A DNA stretch of 64,000 nt, from NCBI RefSeq assembly GCF_030405905.1, contig NZ_JASATW010000002.1, forward strand, positions 62,001-126,000, written 5' to 3'. The notes under the pieces are model-generated. The model was not told the DNA's origin. It was given only the letters and a program-made list of their open reading frames with translations, and searched no databases. Positions 31,268 to 40,093 of this stretch are shown piece after piece; position 1 is the first letter of the stretch, and each line of letters opens with the position of its first letter. Made by a program: the position numbers and the translations under genes. Source of the stretch: Sphaerothrix gracilis. Lineage in GTDB: Bacteria > Cyanobacteriota > Cyanobacteriia > Phormidesmidales > Phormidesmidaceae.

Positions 31268-32116
31268 ATGGTTGAGGAAATTAAACAGCAGCTTGCCGGC
31301 TACTACAGCAGCCGGAGCGGCACTTACGACACCGAGAGCGACTTTCACCCCCGCTTGGCTCAGCATTTGGTGGCGCAGGCTAACCCTCAACCAGGTCAGC
31401 AGGTGGTGGATATGGCGACGGGGACAGGGCTGGTGGCGATCGCTGTGGCTAGCCGAGTTGGCCCACAGGGATTTGTCCTGGGTCTAGACTTTGCTGAAGA
31501 TATGATCCAACAGGCCCAGCGGAAAAAAAAGACTTTAAATCTGCAAAATATCGAATTTCGTTTAGCTGATGTCGAAACGGTTAGTTTGCCAGCGGCGGCT
31601 TTTGATCAGGTGTTGTGCTGTTCGGCGCTGGTGCTGCTCAGCGATATTCCGGCGGCCTTAAAGCACTGGCAGAGGCTGCTCAAACCTGGTGGTTGTCTAG
31701 CCGTGAACGGCTTTTCCGAGTATGCCTTTGTCGCCAGTATGGTGATGAACCGGGTAGCGGCTCGCTATGGCGTGACTCTCAGGGCTTGGAATCACCCCAC
31801 AGGCACCCCAGAGCGCTTTCGCCGGCTGCTAGAAACCGCCGGCTTTGCCGATATTCAAATTACGGCTAAGCAGTTTGGTGGCTATTTGAGCCTAGCCGAT
31901 CTGAAAAAATGGTGGCGCTTGCCCAGCGATCGCCCCAATCCCTTCGATCGCCCCCTGCTAGCGTTGTCTGAGACGCAACTTCAGCAGCTCCAGCAAGAAT
32001 ATTTTGCCGAACTTGAGGCGATCGCCACGCCCCAGGGCGTTTGGAACGACATTACGGCCTATACGGCGCTTTGCCATAAGTCAGACACGCATTTAAACGA
32101 ACACTCCCCGGACTGA
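31268..32116 (+). CDS. Class I SAM-dependent methyltransferase (UbiE-like)
   Basis: 282 residues. Motif I is VVDMATGTGLVAIAVA, then LGLDFAEDMIQQA (motif post-I) and AFDQVLCCSALVLLSD (motif II), and LLKPGGCLAVNGF (motif III), as in UbiE/MenG-type small-molecule methyltransferases. The C-terminal ~100 residues differ from UbiE, so the substrate is uncertain. A hairpin at 32104-32129 overlaps its stop. Confidence 0.88.
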   Translation: MVEEIKQQLAGYYSSRSGTYDTESDFHPRLAQHLVAQANPQPGQQVVDMATGTGLVAIAVASRVGPQGFVLGLDFAEDMIQQAQRKKKTLNLQNIEFRLADVETVSLPAAAFDQVLCCSALVLLSDIPAALKHWQRLLKPGGCLAVNGFSEYAFVASMVMNRVAARYGVTLRAWNHPTGTPERFRRLLETAGFADIQITAKQFGGYLSLADLKKWWRLPSDRPNPFDRPLLALSETQLQQLQQEYFAELEAIATPQGVWNDITAYTALCHKSDTHLNEHSPD

Positions 32117-32129
32117 CGGATCCGGGGAG
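32104..32129. terminator. Hairpin shared by the methyltransferase gene and rpsD
   Basis: CTCCCCGGA (32104-32112) and TCCGGGGAG (32121-32129) form a perfect 9-bp stem with an 8-base loop. It overlaps the methyltransferase stop codon (32114-32116). T-runs on either side are weak. Confidence 0.6.
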
Positions 32130-32217
32130 CATCAAGAAAACTTTAAATCTGCGCGGTAAGAATTTTTCGGGGTGCCAGAGCTAGCTGTGAGAAAACTTCA
32201 GTGGGTTGAGCTGAAGC

Positions 32218-32826
32218 TTAAGCCTGACGAGAATAGTACTCAACCACGAGCAGTTCATTGATATTAAGCGCAATCCATTCGCGCTCGATGAGACTGTTGA
32301 CTTTGCCTGTCAGCTTGCTCTTATCAAACTCTAAGTGGCTAGGCAGGTTAGCCAGACCCGGAAACTCCAGATTGGCTTCAACCAGCTTACGAGAGTTGTC
32401 CTTGTCCCTCACGCTCACAACGTCGCCAGGGCGGCACTGATAGCTAGGAATGCTCAGCACTTTGCCGTTGATGGTGACGTGTCCGTGATTGACCAGCTGA
32501 CGAGCTGCGGGAATGGTCGGAGCCATGCCTAGACGGAAAACGGTGTTGTCCAACCGCATTTCTAGGAGCTGTAGAATCACCTGTCCGGTGGAACCACCTG
32601 CTCGGCGGGCTTTTTTCACGTAGCGTAGAAGCTGTTTTTCAGTCAAACCGTAGTTAAACCGCAGCTTTTGCTTCTCTTCCAGCCGAATGGCATACTCAGA
32701 CTTTTTCTTACGAGCCTGACCATGCTGTCCGGGGGGATAAGCCTTCCGAGGGGACTTACGGGTCAGTCCTGGCAGTTCTCCCAGTCGGCGTACAACCCTG
32801 AGGCGAGGGCCTCTATATCGCGCCAT
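32218..32826 (-). CDS. rpsD: 30S ribosomal protein S4
   Basis: 202 residues, standard length for the cyanobacterial/plastid form. It begins MARYRGPRLRVVRRLG and contains the S4 RNA-binding domain (LEMRLDNTVFRLGMAPT, then ARQLVNHGHVTINGK). It is an early assembly protein of the small subunit, binding 16S rRNA. GGAGAAAG lies before the ATG. In this genome it is a single gene unit, away from the main ribosomal operons, as usual in cyanobacteria. Confidence 0.98.
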   Translation of the reverse strand: MARYRGPRLRVVRRLGELPGLTRKSPRKAYPPGQHGQARKKKSEYAIRLEEKQKLRFNYGLTEKQLLRYVKKARRAGGSTGQVILQLLEMRLDNTVFRLGMAPTIPAARQLVNHGHVTINGKVLSIPSYQCRPGDVVSVRDKDNSRKLVEANLEFPGLANLPSHLEFDKSKLTGKVNSLIEREWIALNINELLVVEYYSRQA

Positions 32827-32885
32827 GTAGCTTTCTCTCCGTTAAATTCTTTCCAAAGTCACCATTATACACTAGCTGCTAGAGC

Positions 32886-34007
32886 TTAAACATTAGCCCG
32901 ATTGACAAAACCCGAAAAACCGAGTTCATTGACTCGGTTCCAGGTATAGACCTCGTCCCGAAACTGCCTCCACTGCTGGTAAACAGATTTAAATGTGGCA
33001 TCACTGCTGGCGTTTTCTTCATAAAGCTCAAAAGCAGCCTGCTCCGCTGCCGTCATAATCTCGCGGCTGTAGGCCACTAGCTGCGTGCCCCCCTCTAGCA
33101 GACGCTGCAGGGCAGCCCCGTTGAGAGCGTCGTACTGGGCCAACATGTTTAAATTGGCTTCGTAGGTGGCTGTTTTCAAGACCTCCTGATATTCACCGGG
33201 GAGCTGATTCCACTGGTCTAGGTTGACTTGGAGTTCCAGCGTTGCCCCCGGTTCCCACCAGCCTGGGTAGTAGTAAAACTGAGCGGCCTCGTTGAGGCCC
33301 AGCTTTTCATCGTCGTAGGGGCCGACCCACTCCGCCGCGTCGATCGCGCCTCGGTCTAAGGCCAAGAAAATTTCGCCCCCCGGCAGCACCTGCACGTTGA
33401 CGCCAAGGCGCGCCATCACTTCGCCTCCTAGTCCCGGAATGCGCATTTTGAGTCCTTGCAGGTCTTCAGTTGTCAGAATTTCCCGCTTAAACCAGCCGCC
33501 CATTTGGGTGCCCGTATTGCCTGCCGGAAAGCTGATGACGTTGAAGTCGGCATAGAGCTGGTGCATGGCGTCTAGGCCGCCGCCGTGATAAAGCCAGGCG
33601 TTTTGCTGCTGGGCATTGAGGCCGAAGGGAACGGTGGTGCCAAAAGCCAAGGCGGGATTTTTACCGACGTAGTAGTAGCTGGCGGTATGACCGCATTCAA
33701 CGGTACCGGCCTGCACCGCGTCGAGTACCTGTAGCCCTGGCACAATTTCGCCAGCGGCGAACGGTTCGAGGACAAACTTACCGCCTGTCATCTGGCTGAC
33801 GCGATCGCCAATGGTTTGCGCGCCGCCGAAAATCGTATCGAGGGACTGCGGCCAGCTCGTAGCCATGCGCCAGCGGACAGTCGGCAAGTCTGCGGTGGCC
33901 GAGTCTGACTGAGCTGAGGTGGAATCTCCGGCCCGGTTACAGGCAGCCAGGGCTGTGGCAGTCCCCGCACTGACGGCGGCATAGTTGATTAGCTGTCTGC
34001 GCTTCAT
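32886..34007 (-). CDS. TRAP transporter substrate-binding lipoprotein (DctP family), Tat-type signal
   Basis: 373 residues from the ATG at 34007; a GTG at 34052 would add 15 residues before the signal. The signal has twin arginines (MKRRQLINYAA) and a lipobox ALAAC with Cys23, so it looks like a Tat-exported lipoprotein. The mature part is a DctP-family binding protein (RWRMATSWPQSLDTIFGGAQ, LKMRIPGLGGEVMARLG, DRGAIDAAEWVGPYDD). It would bring an organic or amino acid anion to a DctQM permease, but no permease gene is adjacent. Cyanobacterial GtrC of the glutamate TRAP system is a possible match, by inference only. Confidence 0.9.
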   Translation of the reverse strand: MKRRQLINYAAVSAGTATALAACNRAGDSTSAQSDSATADLPTVRWRMATSWPQSLDTIFGGAQTIGDRVSQMTGGKFVLEPFAAGEIVPGLQVLDAVQAGTVECGHTASYYYVGKNPALAFGTTVPFGLNAQQQNAWLYHGGGLDAMHQLYADFNVISFPAGNTGTQMGGWFKREILTTEDLQGLKMRIPGLGGEVMARLGVNVQVLPGGEIFLALDRGAIDAAEWVGPYDDEKLGLNEAAQFYYYPGWWEPGATLELQVNLDQWNQLPGEYQEVLKTATYEANLNMLAQYDALNGAALQRLLEGGTQLVAYSREIMTAAEQAAFELYEENASSDATFKSVYQQWRQFRDEVYTWNRVNELGFSGFVNRANV

Positions 34008-34110
34008 GACTCTTGCTAAATTTCTGAGGATTTTTTGGGTATCTGATGACACATTTAAGCATTAGGGCTTTGAGGCGCAGCGATCGCGGTAAAAATCTTA
34101 GCGAACGGGT

Positions 34111-36366
34111 TTACTGGTGGTACTGCTGCTCAGCCTGGGCGATCGCCTCATAGGTTGTCTCTAGAGCATCCACCTCAACCGAGACGGAGTTGAGGCCCAG
34201 TTCCACCCAGCGCTCTAGCATTTCTGGATACCGTACCGGGGCTTGGCCGCAAATAGAGCAGGGCAGCTTTAGCTGCTGGGCCTGTTGAATGAGCTGGGCG
34301 ATCGCCGCTAGGACTGCCGGGTGAGATTCTGTGTAGGCACTGGCAAATTCTGGGCGATCGCGATCGATCCCCAGCAGAAGCTGAGTCAGATCGTTGGTGC
34401 CGAGCGTGATGCCGCTGACCCCTGCTTGCACGTAGCTGGGGAGCAAAAAAAGAACTGAAGGCACCTCTGCCATGATCCAAAGCTGGAACTGTGCCTGTTG
34501 CCAAAGCTGAATCTGCTCGCAGCGCTGACGGCAAAACTTGAATTCCTCTACTGTGCGCACAAACGGCAGCAGCAGTTGGATGTTGCTTAGTCCGCTCTGG
34601 TAGACCTGCTGAATGGCCCGGAGCTCCAGATCAAACAAATCTGGGTAGAGCTGATAGCTGAAAGCACCCCGCACCCCCACCATCGGATTGCGCTCTACGG
34701 GGGGACTCCCTTTCAAGTCTTGAAACTCATGGGAGCGTAAGTCTAAGGCGCGATAGCGTACGGGGCGCGGAAATAGCGCCTCCGCAAACAGGCGCAGACG
34801 GTTGGCGAGGCGTGTTGTCAGCTCCTCATGCCGATTGCGCTGCAGCCAATAGTGGGGATGCTGATGCTCTAGCAGCGGCAGCAGCATCAGCTCTGAGCGT
34901 AGCAGGCCAATACCGCTGACGGGCACAGCTATCTGCTGGAGCTGTTTGAGACTGGCAGGCTGACTAAGATTGACCATTAGATCGATCTGGAGCTGTCTGT
35001 CTATCGGGGGTGGCTGCTCTGCCCCGGTCGGGCGGCTGGCGATCGCTGGCGGAAAGGCGGTTTTGGAAACCAGGCCGCGATCGCCATCAATCCAGACCTC
35101 CTCATCCGCACTTAGCTGCTGTGTGGCCTGAGCTACCCCTACCACGGCTGGAATGCCCAGTTCGCGGGCTAAAATGGCCGCATGGGACGTGAGGCCCCCT
35201 TGCTCCGTGATAATCCCGGCTACCTGCTGCAGGGCGGGGACCCAATCGGGTAAGAGCTGGGCCGTAACCACAATCCGCCCCCTCAGGGTTGCCAGAGCTG
35301 GCGATCGCAAAATAACGGTTTTGCCATTGGCCTGACCGGGTGCGGCTGCCAGGCCGGTGAGCAAAGTCGATCCCGTCAGAGGTGATGAGCGAGGCGGATC
35401 GAGGGCTGACGGTGAGAGCCGGGTTTGAGCTTGCCCCTGAGCGATGTAGGGCTTATCGGTGGGGGCCGCAATCAGCCACTCGATCTCCCAGGCTGACCCC
35501 AAGACCGTCTTAACTTTACGGGCCAGTCGCATCAGGTCGTCCAGCTGCTCTTCGCTGAGTTCTGGGGCCGTCTCGGTTTCTGGTAGCCACTGAGTTGTGA
35601 CACAGCTAGCGGACGGCTGGGACGGCTGGGCTACGGTATGACGCAGGAACTGCTGCCCTGGCTGCCAGCGCTTGAGCTGTCCCTGTTCGATTTGATAGCG
35701 CGTTGGCACCGCCTCTCCCTGGGACAACGCTGTACCCAGTCCTGACACCGCCCAGATCTGGGCCTGCTGGTTGATGAGCTGTAACCGCCCAGAAAAGCTG
35801 GCGGCAAGCAATGGCTGTATCAGAATGGTCAGACGAATATCAGGAATCTGAATTTGCGATCGCTGCCAATAAAAAAGGCTTTGGGCCGTAAACAGTTTGG
35901 CCCAGACCGCTCTCAGACCAGCGCTCAGGGCTTCTGGGGTGGCCCAGCATGTTTGCGCCGGTAGCAGCCCGCCCAGATGGTTGAAGCCAACGGGTATGAC
36001 CCCCTGGCCTAGACTCACCGACGGTCTAAGAATCAAAGCCCTATCGGCTAGCTGCTCTGTCAGGGGCTGACCAGACCAACCGAAAGGGGTCGCCTGCATC
36101 GCCTGCTGGATGCGCTGAGCCACCTCCTGAAGCTGCTGAGCATCTTGAAGATTAAGGTGCAGGGAGGAGGTGAAGAGGTCAGCCAGAAAGGGTTCTAAAC
36201 GGCTAGTCGCTTCAATAAATTGCTGAAAGCTAGAATGCATGACCACCCAGCCTGGCGCCACGGGGTAGCCGCGCTGGACGAGGAGGCTGAGGTAAAAGAC
36301 TTTATCACCGACAAGAAAACGCTCATCCGGAGACAGGTGATTAAGTTGGCGAAGTTGAATTTCCAA
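34111..36366 (-). CDS. PEP synthase-like phosphotransferase (PEP-utilising enzyme)
   Basis: 751 residues. The N-terminal ATP-grasp part resembles the pyruvate phosphate dikinase nucleotide domain (LVGDKVFYLSLLVQRGYPVAPG). The central swivelling domain has the phospho-His in GGLTSHAAILARELGIPAVVG. The C-terminal TIM barrel carries GIGLLRSELMLL, NPMVGVRGAF, GTNDLTQLLLGIDRDR and the catalytic Cys in SICGQAP. All catalytic motifs are present, so activity with ATP and pyruvate (or a related acid) to make PEP is likely. It is a little shorter than E. coli PpsA and the ATP-grasp half is divergent, so the acceptor may differ. Confidence 0.85.
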   Translation of the reverse strand: MEIQLRQLNHLSPDERFLVGDKVFYLSLLVQRGYPVAPGWVVMHSSFQQFIEATSRLEPFLADLFTSSLHLNLQDAQQLQEVAQRIQQAMQATPFGWSGQPLTEQLADRALILRPSVSLGQGVIPVGFNHLGGLLPAQTCWATPEALSAGLRAVWAKLFTAQSLFYWQRSQIQIPDIRLTILIQPLLAASFSGRLQLINQQAQIWAVSGLGTALSQGEAVPTRYQIEQGQLKRWQPGQQFLRHTVAQPSQPSASCVTTQWLPETETAPELSEEQLDDLMRLARKVKTVLGSAWEIEWLIAAPTDKPYIAQGQAQTRLSPSALDPPRSSPLTGSTLLTGLAAAPGQANGKTVILRSPALATLRGRIVVTAQLLPDWVPALQQVAGIITEQGGLTSHAAILARELGIPAVVGVAQATQQLSADEEVWIDGDRGLVSKTAFPPAIASRPTGAEQPPPIDRQLQIDLMVNLSQPASLKQLQQIAVPVSGIGLLRSELMLLPLLEHQHPHYWLQRNRHEELTTRLANRLRLFAEALFPRPVRYRALDLRSHEFQDLKGSPPVERNPMVGVRGAFSYQLYPDLFDLELRAIQQVYQSGLSNIQLLLPFVRTVEEFKFCRQRCEQIQLWQQAQFQLWIMAEVPSVLFLLPSYVQAGVSGITLGTNDLTQLLLGIDRDRPEFASAYTESHPAVLAAIAQLIQQAQQLKLPCSICGQAPVRYPEMLERWVELGLNSVSVEVDALETTYEAIAQAEQQYHQ

Positions 36367-36544
36367 GCTGACACCTCAGCAGCTTTCTCGTCCCTGTCCC
36401 AGTGTTGCACTCCAGCTAGACGGTCGGCGGCGCGATCGCCCTAACCGATCTGTCCCCTACCAGCTTCAACATGTCAGGCGAGAGCCGCCCGTATCAAGTC
36501 GCAAATCTATTTAGCAGTTTAAGGCAGGGCTGGCCTGAACCCGG

Positions 36545-37339
36545 TCAGGAGATTTGTGTGGCCTCAGTCAAATACACCTGGGTCACATAGTGCAACTCAA
36601 CCCGATCGCGATCGCCTGCAAACTGCTCGTACAGATGCTTCAAATCGGTCACAAGCTGCTGATAGGCTTCCCCCTGCTGCGGCACATAGGAGGAACTGCG
36701 GCAGCGTCCTAACAAGGCGGCTAGGTTCAGGCTTTGGTGATAGGCATAGGAATGGTGTCTCAGCCCGCCGAATAGAGGACTGGCTGCTACCTGCTCAAGG
36801 GCGCGGCGGTGCTCCTGGTTGGGATAGCGATTGCCTGTTGCCTGTCGCACTAGCTGACTGTAGGCTGCCGTAAACTCATCGGCTTCATCGCGGTCGTTCC
36901 AAACCAGCGCTAATCTGCCAGCAGGCTGCAAAATTCGCTGAAACTCCTGCAGGCTGGCCTCAGGATGAAACCAGTGAAATGACTGAAAGCAGGTAACTAA
37001 ATCCACGGAATGGCTGGGTAAGCCAGTTGCTTCGGCTGTAGCCCCTCGATAAGTCACCTGGGCATGGGGAGGCGCTGCCTGTCGCATAGCCGCATTCGGC
37101 TCAAGGGCAATGACCTGCGCCCCTGACTCAGCCAGCAGTCTAGCGGAAATACCTGTGCCCGCGCCCACGTCAGCGACCCGCAGTGGCTGAGCTAAACCCT
37201 GCAGAATCTCAGCGATCGCAGCCGCAGGGTAGCTGGGGCGGTAGCGGCCATAGTCATCAGCACGCTGAGAAAACCTGTCTAAAGGATTTTGCTGATAGAG
37301 CGGTGGCGCCGACGGCTCTGGAGCCGAAAAGCTGGTCAT
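36545..37339 (-). CDS. Class I SAM-dependent methyltransferase
   Basis: 264 residues. Motif I is LRVADVGAGTGISARLLAE, followed by VIALEPNAAMRQAAP, ATGLPSHSVDLVTCFQSFHWF and LQPAGRLALVWNDRDE. The FHWF segment and following layout match the family of yeast trans-aconitate methyltransferase-like proteins, so the acceptor may be a small acid. It lies downstream of ccmK4 on the same strand (64 bp), which is probably chance. Confidence 0.85.
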   Translation of the reverse strand: MTSFSAPEPSAPPLYQQNPLDRFSQRADDYGRYRPSYPAAAIAEILQGLAQPLRVADVGAGTGISARLLAESGAQVIALEPNAAMRQAAPPHAQVTYRGATAEATGLPSHSVDLVTCFQSFHWFHPEASLQEFQRILQPAGRLALVWNDRDEADEFTAAYSQLVRQATGNRYPNQEHRRALEQVAASPLFGGLRHHSYAYHQSLNLAALLGRCRSSSYVPQQGEAYQQLVTDLKHLYEQFAGDRDRVELHYVTQVYLTEATQIS

Positions 37340-37402
37340 AAGCGTGACCTGACTGAGTGAGAGAGGGGAAAATGACAGAAAATCTGTCTATCTATTAGCT
37401 AT

Positions 37403-37747
37403 CTAATTGCTACGACCCGGAAGAATCGGAACTTCAACCGCCTGCCGGAAACGTTCAACGCTTTCGTCAAAGTCGATGGGCAAGACAGCGACCACGTTTT
37501 CATGGGGGCGCGGAATGATCACCCAGGTTTCTAAAACTCCTCCCGGCGCATTTTCAGCCGCTTCTACCCCGGCTGCCATCGCTGCTTTGACCTCAGAGAT
37601 ATCTCCCCGAATGTTGATCACAAACCGGGCACTCCCCGCCCGAATATAGTTAACCAGCGTTACCCGACCTGCCTTGACCATGGCGTCTGCTGCTGCCAGC
37701 ACAGGGGGAAAACCTTTTGTTTCAAGTGAGCCAACGGCCTGTGGCAT
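37403..37747 (-). CDS. ccmK4: Carboxysome shell protein, CcmK4 type
   Basis: 114 residues, one BMC domain. It starts MPQAVGSLETKGFPPVLAAAD and has the pore region IRAGSARF and the conserved RPHENVVAVLPIDF. The pore residues RAGSAR and the C-terminal extension match CcmK4 of the beta-carboxysome satellite locus rather than the main-locus CcmK1/K2 (KIGSGR). BMC proteins form hexamers that tile the carboxysome shell and control metabolite passage. Its usual partner ccmK3 is not adjacent. The nearest upstream gene is a Fur-family regulator. Confidence 0.9.
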   Translation of the reverse strand: MPQAVGSLETKGFPPVLAAADAMVKAGRVTLVNYIRAGSARFVINIRGDISEVKAAMAAGVEAAENAPGGVLETWVIIPRPHENVVAVLPIDFDESVERFRQAVEVPILPGRSN

Positions 37748-37935
37748 TGTCTATCTCCTTTGCAAGAGTGCGGTTTTTACAGCCAAACCTCATTGTACGG
37801 GCCTGAGCGAGGCAAGATTAAAAAGTGACGAATTGAAAATAAAAATCTCAGGGTTCAACAAACCTGGTAGATTCATTAATCCTAGTCTGGCTGACTTCCG
37901 TTCGACGCGATCGCAGCCAGCCTCTATCTCCACCC

Positions 37936-38337
37936 CTAAGACGCGGCTTCCGCCATGTCCTGCTGGCAGTCCGGGCACAGACCAAAAAACTCCAGGGTGT
38001 GATAAAAAATCTTGAATTGGTGAGACTGATGCAGATGGGTTTCTAGTTCATGCACCGGACATTCATCGATCGCAATGGAGCTACCACACTGCAGGCAGGT
38101 GAGATGGTGCCGATCTTCCTGCACCGAACTGTAGAGAGATTCCCCGTTCGGTAAGGTACGCACCTGCACCACTCCCTCTAGCTTCAGCGAGTCTAGGGCG
38201 CGATAGACGGTTGCCAGACCCATACTGCAGTTTTGCTGCCGCAGTTCTACATAAAGATCCTGGGCTGAAATACCCCGCTTTAAAGACTGTAATGCCTTAA
38301 AAACCTGATCTTGACTACGGGTTCGTCGCGCTTTCAT
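37936..38337 (-). CDS. Fur-family metal regulator, probably Zur (FurB) type
   Basis: 133 residues. The winged helix includes SAQDLYVELRQQ and GLATVYRALDSLKLEG. The metal-binding half has two CxxC pairs (Cys81/Cys84 in CLQCG, Cys121/Cys124 in CPDCQ), which form the structural zinc site, and a His-rich DRHHLT segment. The compact length and the sequence ECPVHELE look like the cyanobacterial zinc regulator Zur/FurB more than iron Fur or PerR; this subtype call is from memory. It is transcribed divergently from purS, with 108 bp between. Confidence 0.88.
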   Translation of the reverse strand: MKARRTRSQDQVFKALQSLKRGISAQDLYVELRQQNCSMGLATVYRALDSLKLEGVVQVRTLPNGESLYSSVQEDRHHLTCLQCGSSIAIDECPVHELETHLHQSHQFKIFYHTLEFFGLCPDCQQDMAEAAS

Positions 38338-38445
38338 GCTCTCTCGCCTCTGCCGTTTCTTCTATTTTCGCAGCTTAGCCGCTGTGATTGAGATGCGGTA
38401 GGATCGAAGGGCGTCATTATCAAATAAAAATCGCTAAAAATTGCT

Positions 38446-38715
38446 GTGGCAAATCAGTATCAGGCCAAAATCTATGTCACGCTGCGCCCGTCTGTGCTTG
38501 ATCCCGCCGGGACAGCCGTACGCTCTGGCTTAGAACATATGGGGTATACCAATGTTGAACAGGTGCGTATTGGTAAATATATTGAAGTGTCGCTGACGGC
38601 TGAAGACGAAGCTGCCGCGCGCGCGCAGCTCGATCGCATGTGCGATCAGCTCTTGGCTAATCCCGTGATTGAAAACTACCGCTTTGAGTTAGAAACGGCA
38701 GCGGCGATCGCCTAG
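38446..38715 (+). CDS. purS: Phosphoribosylformylglycinamidine synthase subunit PurS
   Basis: 89 residues from a GTG at 38446. It has the PurS ferredoxin-like fold: KIYVTLRPSVLDPAGTAV, LEHMGYTNVEQVRIGKYIEV, MCDQLLANPVIENY. PurS, PurQ and PurL together convert FGAR to FGAM in purine synthesis; PurS bridges the two larger subunits. purQ follows after 60 bp. purL is not in the window. Confidence 0.96.
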   Translation: MANQYQAKIYVTLRPSVLDPAGTAVRSGLEHMGYTNVEQVRIGKYIEVSLTAEDEAAARAQLDRMCDQLLANPVIENYRFELETAAAIA

Positions 38716-38775
38716 TGGCGGTTCAGGTTGCAGCGAAAAGATGGATGCGGCTCACCTTTCCCAGATTTAACAGCT

Positions 38776-39474
38776 ATGAAGTTTGGCGTTATTGTTTTTC
38801 CCGGTTCCAATTGCGATCGCGATGTGGCTTATGTCACCCGCGATTTGCTCGGTCTGCCCACGCGCCTGATTTGGCACCAAGACAGCGATCTGGCCGATAT
38901 TGACGTGGTCGTGGTGCCGGGAGGCTTTAGCTACGGCGACTATCTGCGCTGCGGGGCACTTGCCCAGTTTTCGGCAGCCATGCGGGCCACGATTGAACAC
39001 GCTCAGCAGGGAAAGCTGGTGGTGGGAATCTGCAATGGCTTTCAGATTTTGACTGAAGTGGGGCTGTTGCCCGGTGCCTTAGTGCGCAACCGCAACCTAA
39101 ACTTTATTTGCGATCGCGCACCGCTGAAAGTGGAACGCACCGATCTGCCCTGGATGCAGCAGTACAAAAAAGGCGAAGTCATTACGCTGCCCATTGCTCA
39201 CGGCGAAGGCTGCTATTACGCTGATGCTGAGACGCTGCAGTCTTTAGAAGACAATGAGCAGGTGCTGCTGCGCTACTGCGATGCTGCAGGCGGCGTGAAT
39301 GATGCCAGCAACCCCAACGGCTCCCTGCACAATATCGCCGGTATCTGTAACCCAGCGGGCAACGTCTTAGGCATGATGCCCCACCCAGAACGCGCTTCTG
39401 ATCCAGCGCTGGGCTACACCGACGGCATCAGGCTGTTTCAAGGTGTGCTAGAGCAGGCGATCGCCGCTGCCTAA
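38776..39474 (+). CDS. purQ: Phosphoribosylformylglycinamidine synthase subunit PurQ
   Basis: 232 residues from the ATG at 38776 (MKFGVIVFPGSNCDRDV), the conserved PurQ start; the frame is open further 5' but that stretch is not conserved. It is the class I glutaminase of FGAM synthase, with nucleophile Cys in VGICNGFQIL and the His-Glu pair in MPHPERA. It delivers ammonia to PurL. It overlaps the convergent gene at 39471 by four bases. Confidence 0.97.
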   Translation: MKFGVIVFPGSNCDRDVAYVTRDLLGLPTRLIWHQDSDLADIDVVVVPGGFSYGDYLRCGALAQFSAAMRATIEHAQQGKLVVGICNGFQILTEVGLLPGALVRNRNLNFICDRAPLKVERTDLPWMQQYKKGEVITLPIAHGEGCYYADAETLQSLEDNEQVLLRYCDAAGGVNDASNPNGSLHNIAGICNPAGNVLGMMPHPERASDPALGYTDGIRLFQGVLEQAIAAA

Positions 39475-39830
39475 ACGCCTAGACGGTTCTGCTCAATCCA
39501 GCTGATCACTTCGCCAGCAGATTCTGCGTAGAGAGTTTTGCCTGTGTTGGGGTCGTGGGCATACCACCAGTAGTTGCCTCTGGCATCTTGAGCCTGTTCA
39601 ACCTGCAGCCGCGATCGCCCTTTGAACCACTGCTGCAGAGCATAAATCCAGCCCTGACGAGGAGATGGCTGCTGCCAGGCTGCGAGCTGCTGTCGCTCCT
39701 GTTCTAGAAGTGTGAGTAGGGAGCGATCGCCATTGGCTTGAGCAACGGCAATGCGATGCGCTAATGCCGTCGCCATATTGGTTTGATGCTGCTGTCCAGA
39801 CTGAAAATAAGTGTTTCCTAGAGTTGCCAT
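39471..39830 (-). CDS. Conserved-type cyanobacterial protein, function unknown
   Basis: 119 residues, soluble. The N-terminal half is helical (ALAHRIAVAQANGDRSLLTLLEQERQQLAAWQ). The C-terminal half holds a compact Trp/Tyr-rich motif, GNYWWYAHDPNTGKTLYAES, then VISWIEQNRLG, a pattern I recall from small hypothetical proteins of cyanobacteria. Its 3' end overlaps that of purQ by four bases in convergent orientation, with no terminator between. Confidence 0.7.
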   Translation of the reverse strand: MATLGNTYFQSGQQHQTNMATALAHRIAVAQANGDRSLLTLLEQERQQLAAWQQPSPRQGWIYALQQWFKGRSRLQVEQAQDARGNYWWYAHDPNTGKTLYAESAGEVISWIEQNRLGV

Positions 39831-40093
39831 AGTTCTAAGCCTAACGGGATAAATTTAGACAGGTAAAATAGCGTTAAAATTAACCTTCATCTTAAGTCTA
39901 AGCAAAATTTTCTGTATTGACGGCTACCTTCTGGCCTTTTGTTTGCGAAAATACAGGCTAGCTTGACGATCTGGCGGTGATTGCTAGCGCTTCAAAGTTC
40001 AGCCTTTAGCCTGAGGTACCCCCAGCAGGCTCCCTTAGCGTATGAGGAAAGACTATATACTTGTCCTCAGTTTCCTGAATTAGAGTGGCCGCT

